Positions 37,960-45,893 of a stretch of DNA of 64,000 nt are shown here, in pieces. Under the pieces are notes generated by a model. It was not told the origin of the DNA and did no database searches. It worked only from the letters and a program-made list of their open reading frames with translations. The stretch spans positions 21,113 through 85,112 of the forward strand of contig JAJXWA010000007.1 in assembly GCA_021781795.1 (NCBI GenBank), written 5' to 3'. This stretch comes from Acidobacteriota bacterium. Its GTDB lineage: Bacteria; Acidobacteriota; Terriglobia; Terriglobales; Acidobacteriaceae. A program made the position numbers and the translations under genes. Within the stretch, counting starts at the first letter, position 1, and each line of letters starts with the position of its first letter.

Positions 37960-38514
37960 ATGTCAATTCAGAGCGACCGTTGGATCAGGGAACAGGCCCT
38001 CAACCACAAAATGATTGAGCCATTCAGCGAAAAGCAGGTGCGCGAGGGGGTCATCTCCTACGGTCTCTCCTCCTACGGCTATGACCTCAGGGTCACGGAT
38101 GAGTTCAAGATCTTCACGAACGTCAACTCGGCCATCATCGACCCGAAGGCATTTGACGAGCGGTCGTTTGTCTCGGTGCAGGCTGAGTCGGTCATTATTC
38201 CGCCCAACTCCTTCGCTCTGGCACGCTCGGTTGAGTACTTTCGTATCCCCAGAAACGTGCTCACCATCTGCGTCGGCAAGTCTACCTACGCGCGATGCGG
38301 CATCATTGTAAATGTCACACCGTTTGAACCGGAGTGGGAGGGCTTCGTCACTCTGGAGATTTCCAACACGACGCCTCTGCCGGCCAGGGTGTACGCGAAC
38401 GAAGGGCTTTGCCAGATCTTGTTTTTCAAGTCCGACGAGATATGCGAAGTCAGCTATGCGGATCGGAAGGGCAAGTACCAGAAGCAGCAGGGCATCGTAC
38501 TTCCCAAGCTCTGA
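37960..38514 (+). CDS. dcd: dCTP deaminase
   Basis: Deaminates dCTP to dUTP for thymidylate synthesis. A 184-residue trimeric dUTPase-fold protein with [44 protein letters not shown] (catalytic Glu region), [21 protein letters not shown] and the C-terminal [12 protein letters not shown]. The ATG at 37960 follows AGGAGA by four bases. Normal family length. Confidence 0.95.
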   Translation: MSIQSDRWIREQALNHKMIEPFSEKQVREGVISYGLSSYGYDLRVTDEFKIFTNVNSAIIDPKAFDERSFVSVQAESVIIPPNSFALARSVEYFRIPRNVLTICVGKSTYARCGIIVNVTPFEPEWEGFVTLEISNTTPLPARVYANEGLCQILFFKSDEICEVSYADRKGKYQKQQGIVLPKL

Positions 38515-38660
38515 TCGCGTTCCAGTTTGGGCGAATCGGCTGGAGCGGGAGCGGGCTTTTCTTCCTGTGCGCTGCGATCTGGCAAGGTGGCGAAGGGCAA
38601 GAGACGTGTAGAACCACAAGGCACCGCGCAACGGCGCGCCGTTCAGTTGAGAGCTCGTTT

Positions 38661-39332
38661 ATGGCCGAATCAAGCTTGCTGGAGACAGTGCACGTAGGGC
38701 TCATTGCCGGCGAGCCTCTGCGCGTGGAAGGTCTTCGCGGTGTTTTTGAGCATCAACCGCGCGACAGCCATGCGGATCTAGTCCCTGTTGTGGGCTACCT
38801 GGACGAACTTCTGGTGGATCCGACCGTTGCATATCTCATCGTCGACCTGAATTCCTGCGCACTGCCTTTACATACCCTTAAGAAGATTCATCGCGCCAAG
38901 ACGCCGGCAAGGCTGATTGTGATCGGTCCGGACGAGGATGAAGAGCTTGTGATGGAGGCGATTCTAGCGGGAGCCCGCGCATTTGTGGATGGCACAGCCG
39001 GCCCACGACAGATTCGTGACGCGATTGAAGTGGCGCTGTCCGGCTCGATCTGGGCGCCGAGGCGGTCGCTGGCTCAACTGATTGACCGGCTTCTGTCCGA
39101 AAGAAGCCAGAGACCCGTTCCCTCCAACCCACAATTGACCGATCGCGAGCAGCAGGTGCTGGATTTGATCCTGCTGGCGCGGTCCAACCGCGAGATTGCC
39201 GACGAATTGGGAATTGAGGAGCGCACGGTGAAGTCGCATGTTGGCAAGCTGATGAGAAAGATAGGAGCCGAAAATCGGATTGAGCTGTCCATCCGCGCTT
39301 TGCGAGGGCCAATCCAAGCCGTGCCGGACTAA
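38661..39332 (+). CDS. LuxR/NarL-type transcriptional regulator with a degenerate receiver domain
   Basis: A 223-residue protein. The C-terminal LuxR-type helix-turn-helix is LTDREQQVLDLILLARSNREIADELGIEERTVKSHVGKLMRKI. The N-terminal ~130 residues resemble a receiver (VHVGLIAGEP ... YLIVDLNS ... ARAFVDGTAGP). D62 can stand for the phosphoacceptor. However, the acidic pair near the N-terminus is replaced by IAGE, and the Lys after strand 5 is missing. No histidine kinase is adjacent. ATG 38661 is used; the track start 38334 overlaps dcd. Confidence 0.85.
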   Translation: MAESSLLETVHVGLIAGEPLRVEGLRGVFEHQPRDSHADLVPVVGYLDELLVDPTVAYLIVDLNSCALPLHTLKKIHRAKTPARLIVIGPDEDEELVMEAILAGARAFVDGTAGPRQIRDAIEVALSGSIWAPRRSLAQLIDRLLSERSQRPVPSNPQLTDREQQVLDLILLARSNREIADELGIEERTVKSHVGKLMRKIGAENRIELSIRALRGPIQAVPD

Positions 39333-39852
39333 ACGACAGTCATATTCGAGTTAAATTACTCTAGTACTTAAAGTCGGTTACTGATTTTCTAGTCCTTTTG
39401 TACTCTTGTACCCATTTGCTGATTACCTGAGACTGAATTCAGAAACAACGCAGATCTGGGGAAAGGGGTTCCCAGGCGGCGTGTCCGCATGAAGCCTGGG
39501 AACCCCTCTTTTTTCTTCAGCTTGGCGCCAAGTGTCAATTCCAGCCCGCCCTAGCGAATCTGACTCCCAGCCTACCCCGTTTCCTGTTCCCGCATCCAAG
39601 CTTCCGTGTACAAACAACTGGAGGTTTACCTCGCCTCCCTGGTCGATTTGACCCATGGAACGGCGGGCTGAGATCTTCTTCCTTGGTAAGTGAACACGCG
39701 GGACCCGCAAGTCAATGTCCTGCAATCTCGGCGGCGGCGATCTCTGGCGTATGCTGGTGCGGACGACTGGCTTACTGGCATCGGGGTGAGCCGTCTATTG
39801 CAAAGGCATTGCATTCCACTTCATCACTGGCGCAATTTGAAAGGACTCAAAG
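39333..39852 (+). other. Gene-free stretch of 520 bp with one strong terminator
   Basis: No ORF here has coding character. The first ~100 bases are AT-richer than the surroundings and include a tandem 8-mer TTGTACTC-TTGTACCC (39398-39413). A strong hairpin terminator follows at 39465-39513. The rest (39514-39852) holds only short chance ORFs and the leader of the SYLF gene. Confidence 0.5.
39465..39513 (+). terminator. Strong intrinsic terminator, 13-bp perfect stem
   Basis: GGGGTTCCCAGGC (39465-39477) and GCCTGGGAACCCC (39494-39506) pair perfectly around a 16-base loop and are followed by TCTTTTTTC. It sits 132 bp after the LuxR-type gene. It may end that transcript or an unannotated small RNA. 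Confidence 0.85.
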
Positions 39853-40545
39853 ATGAAAAAGATCATTTCCTCTCTCTGCTTTTGTATTTTGGCGACGGGC
39901 ATGTCGTTTGCGGCCTCGTCGAAGCAAGATCTCCAGGACCGCCTCGATGCAGCAAGCACAGTGCTGGAACAGATTATGGCTGCACCGGACCACAGCGTTC
40001 CCAGCGACATTCTGCAGCAGGCGACGTGTGTAGGCGTTGTTCCCGGAATGCTGAAAGGGGCGTTCATCTTCGGCGGTCAGTATGGCCAGGGTGTGGTGAC
40101 ATGCCGCACCGGGCATGGCTGGAGCGCGCCGGTATTCATTCGCATGGCGGGTGGGTCGTTCGGCTTCCAGATTGGCGGTCAATCAACGGACCTAGTGCTG
40201 GTGGCTGTGAACGACAAGGGCTTTCAGGATCTGCTGAAGAGCAAGTTTAAGATTGGCGCGGATGCCTCTGCCGCTGCCGGTCCAGTGGGTCGGGCCGGTC
40301 AGGCGTCGACCGACTGGAAGATGAATGCCGAGCTACTCAGCTACTCGCGCAACAAGGGTCTCTTTGCCGGCATCGATCTGGATGGAACCAGCGTGACCCA
40401 GAATCAAGACGATACCGATACGTTCTACGGCGCCAAGCACACGTTTGAATCCATTTTGAAGGGCAACGTGGCGGTTCCGGGTGCTGCGGCGCCTTTTGTG
40501 CGCACTGTAGCAAAGTACTTTGTGGCGGCAAAAGATCACAAGTAA
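39853..40545 (+). CDS. SYLF-domain (Ysc84-like) lipid-binding protein, exported
   Basis: A 230-residue protein with a signal peptide (KKIISSLCFCILATGMSFAA). The SYLF/Ysc84 domain follows: VPSDILQQATCVGVVPGMLKGAF, GGQYGQGVVTCR, APVFIRMAGGSFGFQIGGQSTDLVLV and a C-terminal YSRNKGLFAGIDLDGTSV. The eukaryotic domain binds phosphoinositides; the bacterial secreted role is unknown. It is bounded by a strong terminator upstream and another downstream, so it is a single-gene unit. Confidence 0.92.
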   Translation: MKKIISSLCFCILATGMSFAASSKQDLQDRLDAASTVLEQIMAAPDHSVPSDILQQATCVGVVPGMLKGAFIFGGQYGQGVVTCRTGHGWSAPVFIRMAGGSFGFQIGGQSTDLVLVAVNDKGFQDLLKSKFKIGADASAAAGPVGRAGQASTDWKMNAELLSYSRNKGLFAGIDLDGTSVTQNQDDTDTFYGAKHTFESILKGNVAVPGAAAPFVRTVAKYFVAAKDHK

Positions 40546-40567
40546 CGGCAGTACAAGCACTCTCAAA

Positions 40568-40595
40568 GGGTGGTTCCGCTCGGGACCGCCCTTTT
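40568..40595 (+). terminator. Intrinsic terminator after the SYLF gene
   Basis: GGGTGGTTCC (40568-40577) pairs with GGGACCGCCC (40582-40591), including two G-U pairs, around a GCTC loop, followed by TTTT. Confidence 0.75.
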
Positions 40596-40689
40596 GCCTT
40601 TCTTGCCGGGACAACTTGGCAGGGCTCACTCCCGGGCTTGATGAAGGCGTTTGTCCATTCTGGCCGAGGCACAGACCCGCAGCGGACGC

Positions 40690-41931
40690 TTATTGTTCCG
40701 CATAGAACATGGTGCTTGTGCGCACGGTGACACTCGGCTTGTTGACTGTGATCGTCAGTGCATGGAACTCATCTGGTTTGGCTGCCGGTGCGACGTCAAA
40801 TGTCAGCACGTAATAGGACGTGGCGTCAGCAGCGCACTGAGCGATGCCAGTTTCAAGGTCTTTGCTGCTGGTCAGCAACTGCCCGCCGCTTTGGTGGGCA
40901 AGTGCCTCGAGGCTCAGACTCCCAGAGGTTACATCGGTCTCGCCCGGGACGCCGTTGATGAAGGCTTGGTCGTGTGTGTTGAGTTCAGCCGTCTTTCGGA
41001 GGAGACTCGACGGTGAGACCATGTCGAGCGTGACTTGACCCTCCCTGAGGGCATTGGACACTCGCACAAGATTGGCGAAAAAGTCTTGCTTGACCGCTTC
41101 GTCGTCAGGACGGAATTGCTTTTCATACAGCAAAGGCCATCCGGAACCGATCCAGATGAGGATCGCTCTGCCGGGGATATTGACCTGCTGGGCAGCGATG
41201 CGATCAAGGGCGACGACTGATCGTTTGAAACGCTCATTCATGCACGACAACATGTGAACAGAGCTGTTCGTACTCACCTGCCCAGGCATCCAGACGGCCA
41301 TGAATGGATCATTTGGATTCACCTCAGACGCGCAGCTGTATGCGTGAAGAGAATGAGTAAGAGATTTGAAATCTCCGAGAAGAGCATCCCGGTTCGTGGA
41401 ATTTTCGCTCATTGCTGCTCCTGAGTTCGTCAAAACAGCAATGGAGATGGGATAAGGGAGATGGCTCGGGCTCTGTCCGAGGAATCTCCCAATCCCCCTG
41501 CGGTATTCGGTCAGATCCCTCGATGAGCTATTGATTGCATCCAGCAGGATGATCACGTGTGCCTGTGTGACGGTCGCGTCCCGATTGGCCTTCCGGACTG
41601 AGACGAGCGGATGCGGCTGATGATCCAGCAGCAGGGTGAAATCTTTCTCCTGCAAGTGCGACACTGGCTCGCCTGACGCACCGTTGACCTGTACATTGAG
41701 GATGATGCGGTGCTCCATCTTGTAGCGCATCTCGCGCTCTGCGTGGGTTCTGGGGATGAGTTGCGGGGATGGTGACGATTCAGGCGGAGCGGTCTGGCTC
41801 GACGCGTTCCTGGGCGCAAGAAGGGCAACCCACGTGAGCGTGAGGCAGAGGAGAATTTCGCCCAGTGATTTCCCTCTCGGCATGCGTCCCGCCCGGGCAC
41901 GGATTCTCCGGCCAAGGTGCCAGTACTCCAT
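40690..41931 (-). CDS. VWFA-related Acidobacterial domain protein, exported
   Basis: A 413-residue protein of the family described as VWFA-related Acidobacterial domain (TIGR03436). After a signal-like hydrophobic segment (LGEILLCLTLTWVALLAP) it has ILNVQVNGASGEPVSHLQEKDFTLLLDHQ, then the MIDAS-like strand VIILLDAINSSSRDL, and a late SYYVLTFDVAPA segment. The first MIDAS line is DAINSSS, not a canonical DxSxS. ATG 41931 is used; ATG 41883 (MPRGKSLGE) would give a more typical signal peptide. The longer track ORF from 42210 is not supported. Function unknown; the family is strongly associated with Acidobacteria. Confidence 0.85.
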   Translation of the reverse strand: MEYWHLGRRIRARAGRMPRGKSLGEILLCLTLTWVALLAPRNASSQTAPPESSPSPQLIPRTHAEREMRYKMEHRIILNVQVNGASGEPVSHLQEKDFTLLLDHQPHPLVSVRKANRDATVTQAHVIILLDAINSSSRDLTEYRRGIGRFLGQSPSHLPYPISIAVLTNSGAAMSENSTNRDALLGDFKSLTHSLHAYSCASEVNPNDPFMAVWMPGQVSTNSSVHMLSCMNERFKRSVVALDRIAAQQVNIPGRAILIWIGSGWPLLYEKQFRPDDEAVKQDFFANLVRVSNALREGQVTLDMVSPSSLLRKTAELNTHDQAFINGVPGETDVTSGSLSLEALAHQSGGQLLTSSKDLETGIAQCAADATSYYVLTFDVAPAAKPDEFHALTITVNKPSVTVRTSTMFYAEQ

Positions 41932-42058
41932 CGTAACCGGACGGGGCAGAGGCTTGCACTGTTTGATAGGGAATGGCAGCCTGGCGGAGATGCACGTTGT
42001 GTTGGAGGGGATGCGTTGGTCGCCGATGGATACCCTACAGTAAGCTGTTATCCAAAGT

Positions 42059-42997
42059 GTGATGCGGGAAAGGTTCGAGTACGGGCTGGTGTGGCTGGTG
42101 GCGCGCGCTCTGGGGCGCATGCCGCGGGAAGTGGCGCGCGGATTGGCAGGCGTACTGGCGTGGTGCGTGTATCGTTTCATGGGCCGGTTGCGGTATGTGG
42201 GCCTGCGCAACCTTGCGCTGGCCTACCCGGAGCAGAGCGACGCATGGCGCAAGACGATGCTGCGCGGCGTCTATCGGCATCTGGGATGGCAGTTGGTCGA
42301 GTTCTGCCGCATGGGGCGCTATACGCCAGAGAACACGCGCAATTGGATTCACACCGACGGCCTCGAGCATTATCTTGCAGCGCGCGACCGCGGCAAAGGT
42401 GTGCTGGTGCTGACAGGACATCTGGGAGCATGGGAGCTGTCGAGCTTTTATCACTCGCTCATGGGCTATCCCATGGGAATGGTGATTCGCAGGCTCGACA
42501 ACCGGCTGCTGGACAGGTTTGTGAATGGAATCCGGTGTCTGCACGGCAATCGCGTGCTGCACAAGGACGACTTCGCGCGTGGGCTGCTGAAGGCGATGCA
42601 CGCTGGCGAGTCGGTTGGTATCCTGATGGACACAAATATGACGCCGCCGCAGGGCGTCTTTGTGGACTTCTTTGGGCGCAAGGCCTGCACTGCCTCAGGA
42701 TTGGCGCGCGTCGCCCTGAAGACCGGCGCGGCGGTGTTGCCCGGTTTTCTGCTGTGGGAGCCGGACGAACGGCGCTATCTGCTGCGCTTTGGTGCGGAGC
42801 TGCACTTTGCACGCACCGGCGATCACGAGGCGGATGTGCTGGCGGCAACGCAGCAGTGCGCGGCGGTCACGGAGGCGTGGATCAGGCGCTATCCGGACCA
42901 GTGGCTGTGGATTCATCGGCGGTGGAAGACACGGCCGGCTGGCGAGCCGGCACTGTATGGACGGAGCAATGTGCATGAAGGTGCGGGAGCTAGTTGA
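42059..42997 (+). CDS. LpxL/HtrB-like lipid A biosynthesis acyltransferase
   Basis: A 312-residue lysophospholipid-acyltransferase-fold protein. The catalytic HX4E motif is in TGHLGAWELSSF. NLALAYPEQSDAWRKTMLRG and the SVGILMDTNMTPPQGVFVDFFGRKA segment (with the second substrate site) match late lipid A acyltransferases. The N-terminal helix anchors it to the inner membrane. GTG 42059 and ATG 42062 are equally good starts. The end overlaps the lpxD start by 23 bp, so the two are coupled. Confidence 0.88.
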   Translation: MMRERFEYGLVWLVARALGRMPREVARGLAGVLAWCVYRFMGRLRYVGLRNLALAYPEQSDAWRKTMLRGVYRHLGWQLVEFCRMGRYTPENTRNWIHTDGLEHYLAARDRGKGVLVLTGHLGAWELSSFYHSLMGYPMGMVIRRLDNRLLDRFVNGIRCLHGNRVLHKDDFARGLLKAMHAGESVGILMDTNMTPPQGVFVDFFGRKACTASGLARVALKTGAAVLPGFLLWEPDERRYLLRFGAELHFARTGDHEADVLAATQQCAAVTEAWIRRYPDQWLWIHRRWKTRPAGEPALYGRSNVHEGAGAS

Positions 42998-44021
42998 TAA
43001 GCTGGGCGGAGTCCTGGCGCAGGGAGACCCAGATTTCAGCATCGAAGGCGTCCGTTCCGCGGAGGATGCCAGAAGTGCGGATCTTGTTTTTGCGGAGACT
43101 CCAGCGGCTGCGACTCAGGCGTGGGCCAGCGGTGCGGGCGCGGTTGTCTTGCACGCAGCCCTCGCGAAGGATCGCCCGTTGGGAAAATCCGTGATCGTCG
43201 CGGTGCAGCCGAAGTTATGGTTTGCGCTTGCGGCGCGGGTATTGCAGTGCGGCGGCGTTGAGTCAGGTGTGCACCCGGCTGCGTCCGTCGCCGACAACGC
43301 TACGCTCGGGCCTCAGGTTTCAGTCGCGGCCGGGGCAGTCATTGGAGACGATGCGAAGGTCGGAGCGAGAACGCTGATCGGAGCCGGGGCCGTCATTGGA
43401 CGCGGCGTCCGAGTTGGCGCCGATTGCCGTATTTATCCTCGTGCGGTGCTCTATCCAGAAACGGTTCTCGGTGATCGCGTGGTTGTGCATGCCGGCGCGG
43501 TGCTGGGTGCGGACGGCTTTGGCTACGTGCGCGACAAAACGACGGGAGCCTACACGCAGTTTCCTCAGCAGGGAACGCTGGTGATTGAAGACGACGTGGA
43601 GATCGGCGCCAATTCCACCATTGACCGGGGCGCGCTGAAGGAGACGCGCATAGGGCGCGGAACCAAGATTGACAATCTCGTGCATGTAGGCCACAACTGT
43701 GAGATCGGGGCGAATGTCATCCTGGTGGCGCTCACCGGTATCTCCGGTTCGAGCACGGTCGGCGAAGGCGCGGTAATCGCGGGCCAGGTGGGTATTGGCG
43801 ACCACGCGCATGTCGGGCCGGGTGTAATTCTGGGCGGGCAGGCCGGAGTCTTCAACGGCAAGTCGCTCACGAATGAGGGGCACAAGCCGGGAACGGTGTT
43901 CTTTGGCACGCCTGCGCGGCCGCTCAAGGAAGTGCTGCGCGAGCAGGCAGTGCTGTCCCGATTGGCGAAGGAGAGAAACCGGACGCCGCGCGGCACCAAG
44001 GGCGAGGACAAGGAAGCCTGA
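42975..44021 (+). CDS. lpxD: UDP-3-O-(3-hydroxyacyl)glucosamine N-acyltransferase
   Basis: Third step of lipid A synthesis, adding an N-linked 3-hydroxyacyl chain. The N-terminal uridine-binding domain begins MKVRELVDKLGGVL. The rest is a left-handed beta helix of hexapeptide repeats (SVADNATLGPQVSVAAGAVIG ...) containing the catalytic-His loop NLVHVGHNCEIG and the GDHAHVGPGVILGGQAG segment. 348 residues. The ATG at 42975 is preferred because GGAG lies eight bases upstream; ATG 42969 is in frame. A Lys/Arg-rich tail ends the protein. Confidence 0.95.
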   Translation: MKVRELVDKLGGVLAQGDPDFSIEGVRSAEDARSADLVFAETPAAATQAWASGAGAVVLHAALAKDRPLGKSVIVAVQPKLWFALAARVLQCGGVESGVHPAASVADNATLGPQVSVAAGAVIGDDAKVGARTLIGAGAVIGRGVRVGADCRIYPRAVLYPETVLGDRVVVHAGAVLGADGFGYVRDKTTGAYTQFPQQGTLVIEDDVEIGANSTIDRGALKETRIGRGTKIDNLVHVGHNCEIGANVILVALTGISGSSTVGEGAVIAGQVGIGDHAHVGPGVILGGQAGVFNGKSLTNEGHKPGTVFFGTPARPLKEVLREQAVLSRLAKERNRTPRGTKGEDKEA

Positions 44022-44023
44022 CG

Positions 44024-44566
44024 ATGCCAGTGATTGTGGTGGGCGGCACCGGTCGAGGCGTCGGCAAGACGTCGCTCCTCTGCGGCCTTGTTGCAGGGCT
44101 GCCAGAGTTGCGTTGGACGGTCGTCAAACTGACCTCTCACGCACACGGCAAGGACGCATCAATCATGGAAGAGCGTGCACCTGGGCAGCATACTGACACG
44201 GGGCGCTACCTTGCGGCGGGCGCATACCGGGCGCTTCTCGTGATGGCACAGGACAGCGAGCTGGGCGCGGTTGTCCGGCGCCTTTGGGAGCAAATCGATT
44301 CAAATGCTCCGTTGCTCTTCGAGTCCAATCGAATCGTAGACTATTGCCAGCCGGATGTGTGTCTGGCTGTTGATGGGCGGAGTGAAGTGGCCGACAAACC
44401 TTCGTATGCGAAGCTCCTTGCACGCGCTGACGCTGTGGTGGTGCGATCGCAGGCGGATCGCGTCGAGCATAGGGCCCGGCCGGTCTTCCATCTGGCGGAC
44501 ATGGATCGGATATCCCTGCCGTTGCTCGCTTGGCTGCGCGAGCGATGGACGGGGCAATGGAGCTGA
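44024..44566 (+). CDS. P-loop NTPase, MobB-like, of unknown role
   Basis: A 180-residue protein with the Walker A motif VVGGTGRGVGKTSLL at the N-terminus. The central TDTGRYLAAGAYRALLVMA resembles the MobB (molybdopterin-guanine dinucleotide adaptor) pattern D-x-R-x-x-x-AGA. LLFESNRIVDYCQPDVCLAV would be the Walker B-like strand. No molybdenum cofactor genes are present here. It begins 2 bp after lpxD. A role in molybdenum metabolism is possible by family, but the context points to envelope biosynthesis. Not assignable further. Confidence 0.75.
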   Translation: MPVIVVGGTGRGVGKTSLLCGLVAGLPELRWTVVKLTSHAHGKDASIMEERAPGQHTDTGRYLAAGAYRALLVMAQDSELGAVVRRLWEQIDSNAPLLFESNRIVDYCQPDVCLAVDGRSEVADKPSYAKLLARADAVVVRSQADRVEHRARPVFHLADMDRISLPLLAWLRERWTGQWS

Positions 44567-44593
44567 AGCATCTGGGGCGTGATGGGAGGAAGC

Positions 44594-45604
44594 ATGGACA
44601 GGAGAGATTTCTTGAAGTCGGCGTCAGGTGCAGTGGGAGTTGCGGCTGCATCGCAGATTTTGTCATCGGTGGCGCAAGGTGAGCAGACGAGGGAGACTGA
44701 GGGGATGCTGTATCGTCCACTTGGCCGAACCGGCGAGCGCGTCTCCGCGATCGGCCTCGGAGGCTATCACATTGGCAAGCCATCGCTCACGGAGCAGGAG
44801 TCAATTCAGCTCATCCGCCAGGCCGTGGATCGCGGCATCACTTTGATGGATAACTGCTGGGACTATAACGATGGCGTGAGCGAGATTCGCATGGGCAAGG
44901 CGTTGGCCGGTGGGTACCGGAACAAGGTTTTTCTGATGACGAAGATCGACGGACGCACCCGGTCAGCCGCTGCGCAGCAGATTGATGAGTCGCTCCAGCG
45001 GCTGCAGACCGATCACCTGGATCTGATGCAGTTTCATGAAGTCATTCGGCTGGAAGACCCCGACCGCATCTTTGCGGAAGGCGGGGCCATGGAGGCTATG
45101 CTGGATGCGCAAAAGGCAGGCAAGGTGCGCTTTATCGGATTCACGGGTCACAAGGATCCATTTGTGCATTTGCGAATGCTCGACGAGGCGCGGCAGCGCA
45201 GCTTTCACTTCGATGCGGTGCAGATGCCGCTGAACGTGATGGATGCGCATTTCCGCAGCTTCGAGAAGGATGTCCTGCCGGTGCTCGTTCGCGAGGGGAT
45301 TGCGCCGCTGGGTATGAAGGCCTTCGGCGACCACTACATTCTCGACAGCAAGACGGTGAAGCCAATCGAGTGCCTGCACTATTGCCTGAATCTGCCCATT
45401 GCGACCCAGATCACGGGGATCGACAGCCCGGCGATTCTGGACCAAGCGATTGAAGCGGCGCACACATTCAAGCCCATGACAGCCGGGCAAGTCGCGGAGC
45501 TTCTGGGTCGCACACAGGAGTCCGCACAACAGGGAAAGTTCGAGTTGTACAAGACAACCCCTCACTTTGATGGAACAGCTCATCGTCCGCAGATGCTCGG
45601 ATAG
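44594..45604 (+). CDS. Aldo/keto reductase with Tat signal
   Basis: A 336-residue NAD(P)H-dependent oxidoreductase. The N-terminus MDRRDFLKSASGAVGVAAAS is a canonical twin-arginine signal (RRDFLK), implying export in a folded state. The TIM-barrel reductase then shows LGRTGERVSAIGLGGYHI, TLMDNCWDYNDGVSE (catalytic Asp/Tyr area), MTKIDGR (Lys) and MQFHEV (His). ATG 44594 follows GGAGGA by three bases, so the earlier GTG is rejected. Substrate unknown. Confidence 0.9.
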   Translation: MDRRDFLKSASGAVGVAAASQILSSVAQGEQTRETEGMLYRPLGRTGERVSAIGLGGYHIGKPSLTEQESIQLIRQAVDRGITLMDNCWDYNDGVSEIRMGKALAGGYRNKVFLMTKIDGRTRSAAAQQIDESLQRLQTDHLDLMQFHEVIRLEDPDRIFAEGGAMEAMLDAQKAGKVRFIGFTGHKDPFVHLRMLDEARQRSFHFDAVQMPLNVMDAHFRSFEKDVLPVLVREGIAPLGMKAFGDHYILDSKTVKPIECLHYCLNLPIATQITGIDSPAILDQAIEAAHTFKPMTAGQVAELLGRTQESAQQGKFELYKTTPHFDGTAHRPQMLG

Positions 45605-45666
45605 GTGCGGCGGATTTGTCGAGTATTCTGCTGAGTGATCGAGGCGGGACTACCGTTCGCCAGCTG

Positions 45667-45888
45667 TTATTTGTCCTGCGGAAATGGTTCGGTGCGGAAG
45701 GAACCGTCGCGCTGCCGGATGAGCGTCTCGACTTTGCCCTCGGCTTCGTCGAGCTCTTTCTTGCAGGCGGCTGACAAAGCAACGCCCTCCTCGAAGAGCT
45801 TGACGGACTCCTCGAGACTCAGCTCGCCCTTCTCCATCTGTTCCACGATGGATTCGAGCTTCTTCAACGACTCTTCAAACGATGGCAT
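45667..45888 (-). CDS. xseB: Exodeoxyribonuclease VII small subunit
   Basis: A 73-residue all-helical subunit: FEESLKKLESIVEQMEKGELSLEESVKLFEEGVAL, the classic XseB pattern, followed by KKELDEAEGKVETL. It partners with XseA (not in the window). The ATG at 45888 (MPSFEE) follows AAGGAG by eight bases and overlaps the 3' end of the upstream methyltransferase gene's stop region. The track's GTG start at 45897 is less likely. Confidence 0.92.
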   Translation of the reverse strand: MPSFEESLKKLESIVEQMEKGELSLEESVKLFEEGVALSAACKKELDEAEGKVETLIRQRDGSFRTEPFPQDK

Positions 45889-45893
45889 CGGTC

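Noticed and set aside
44024-44566. Call as LpxK (lipid A 4'-kinase) from its lpxD neighbourhood
   Set aside because: LpxK has a different P-loop environment and is about 330 residues; this protein is 180 residues and more like MobB.
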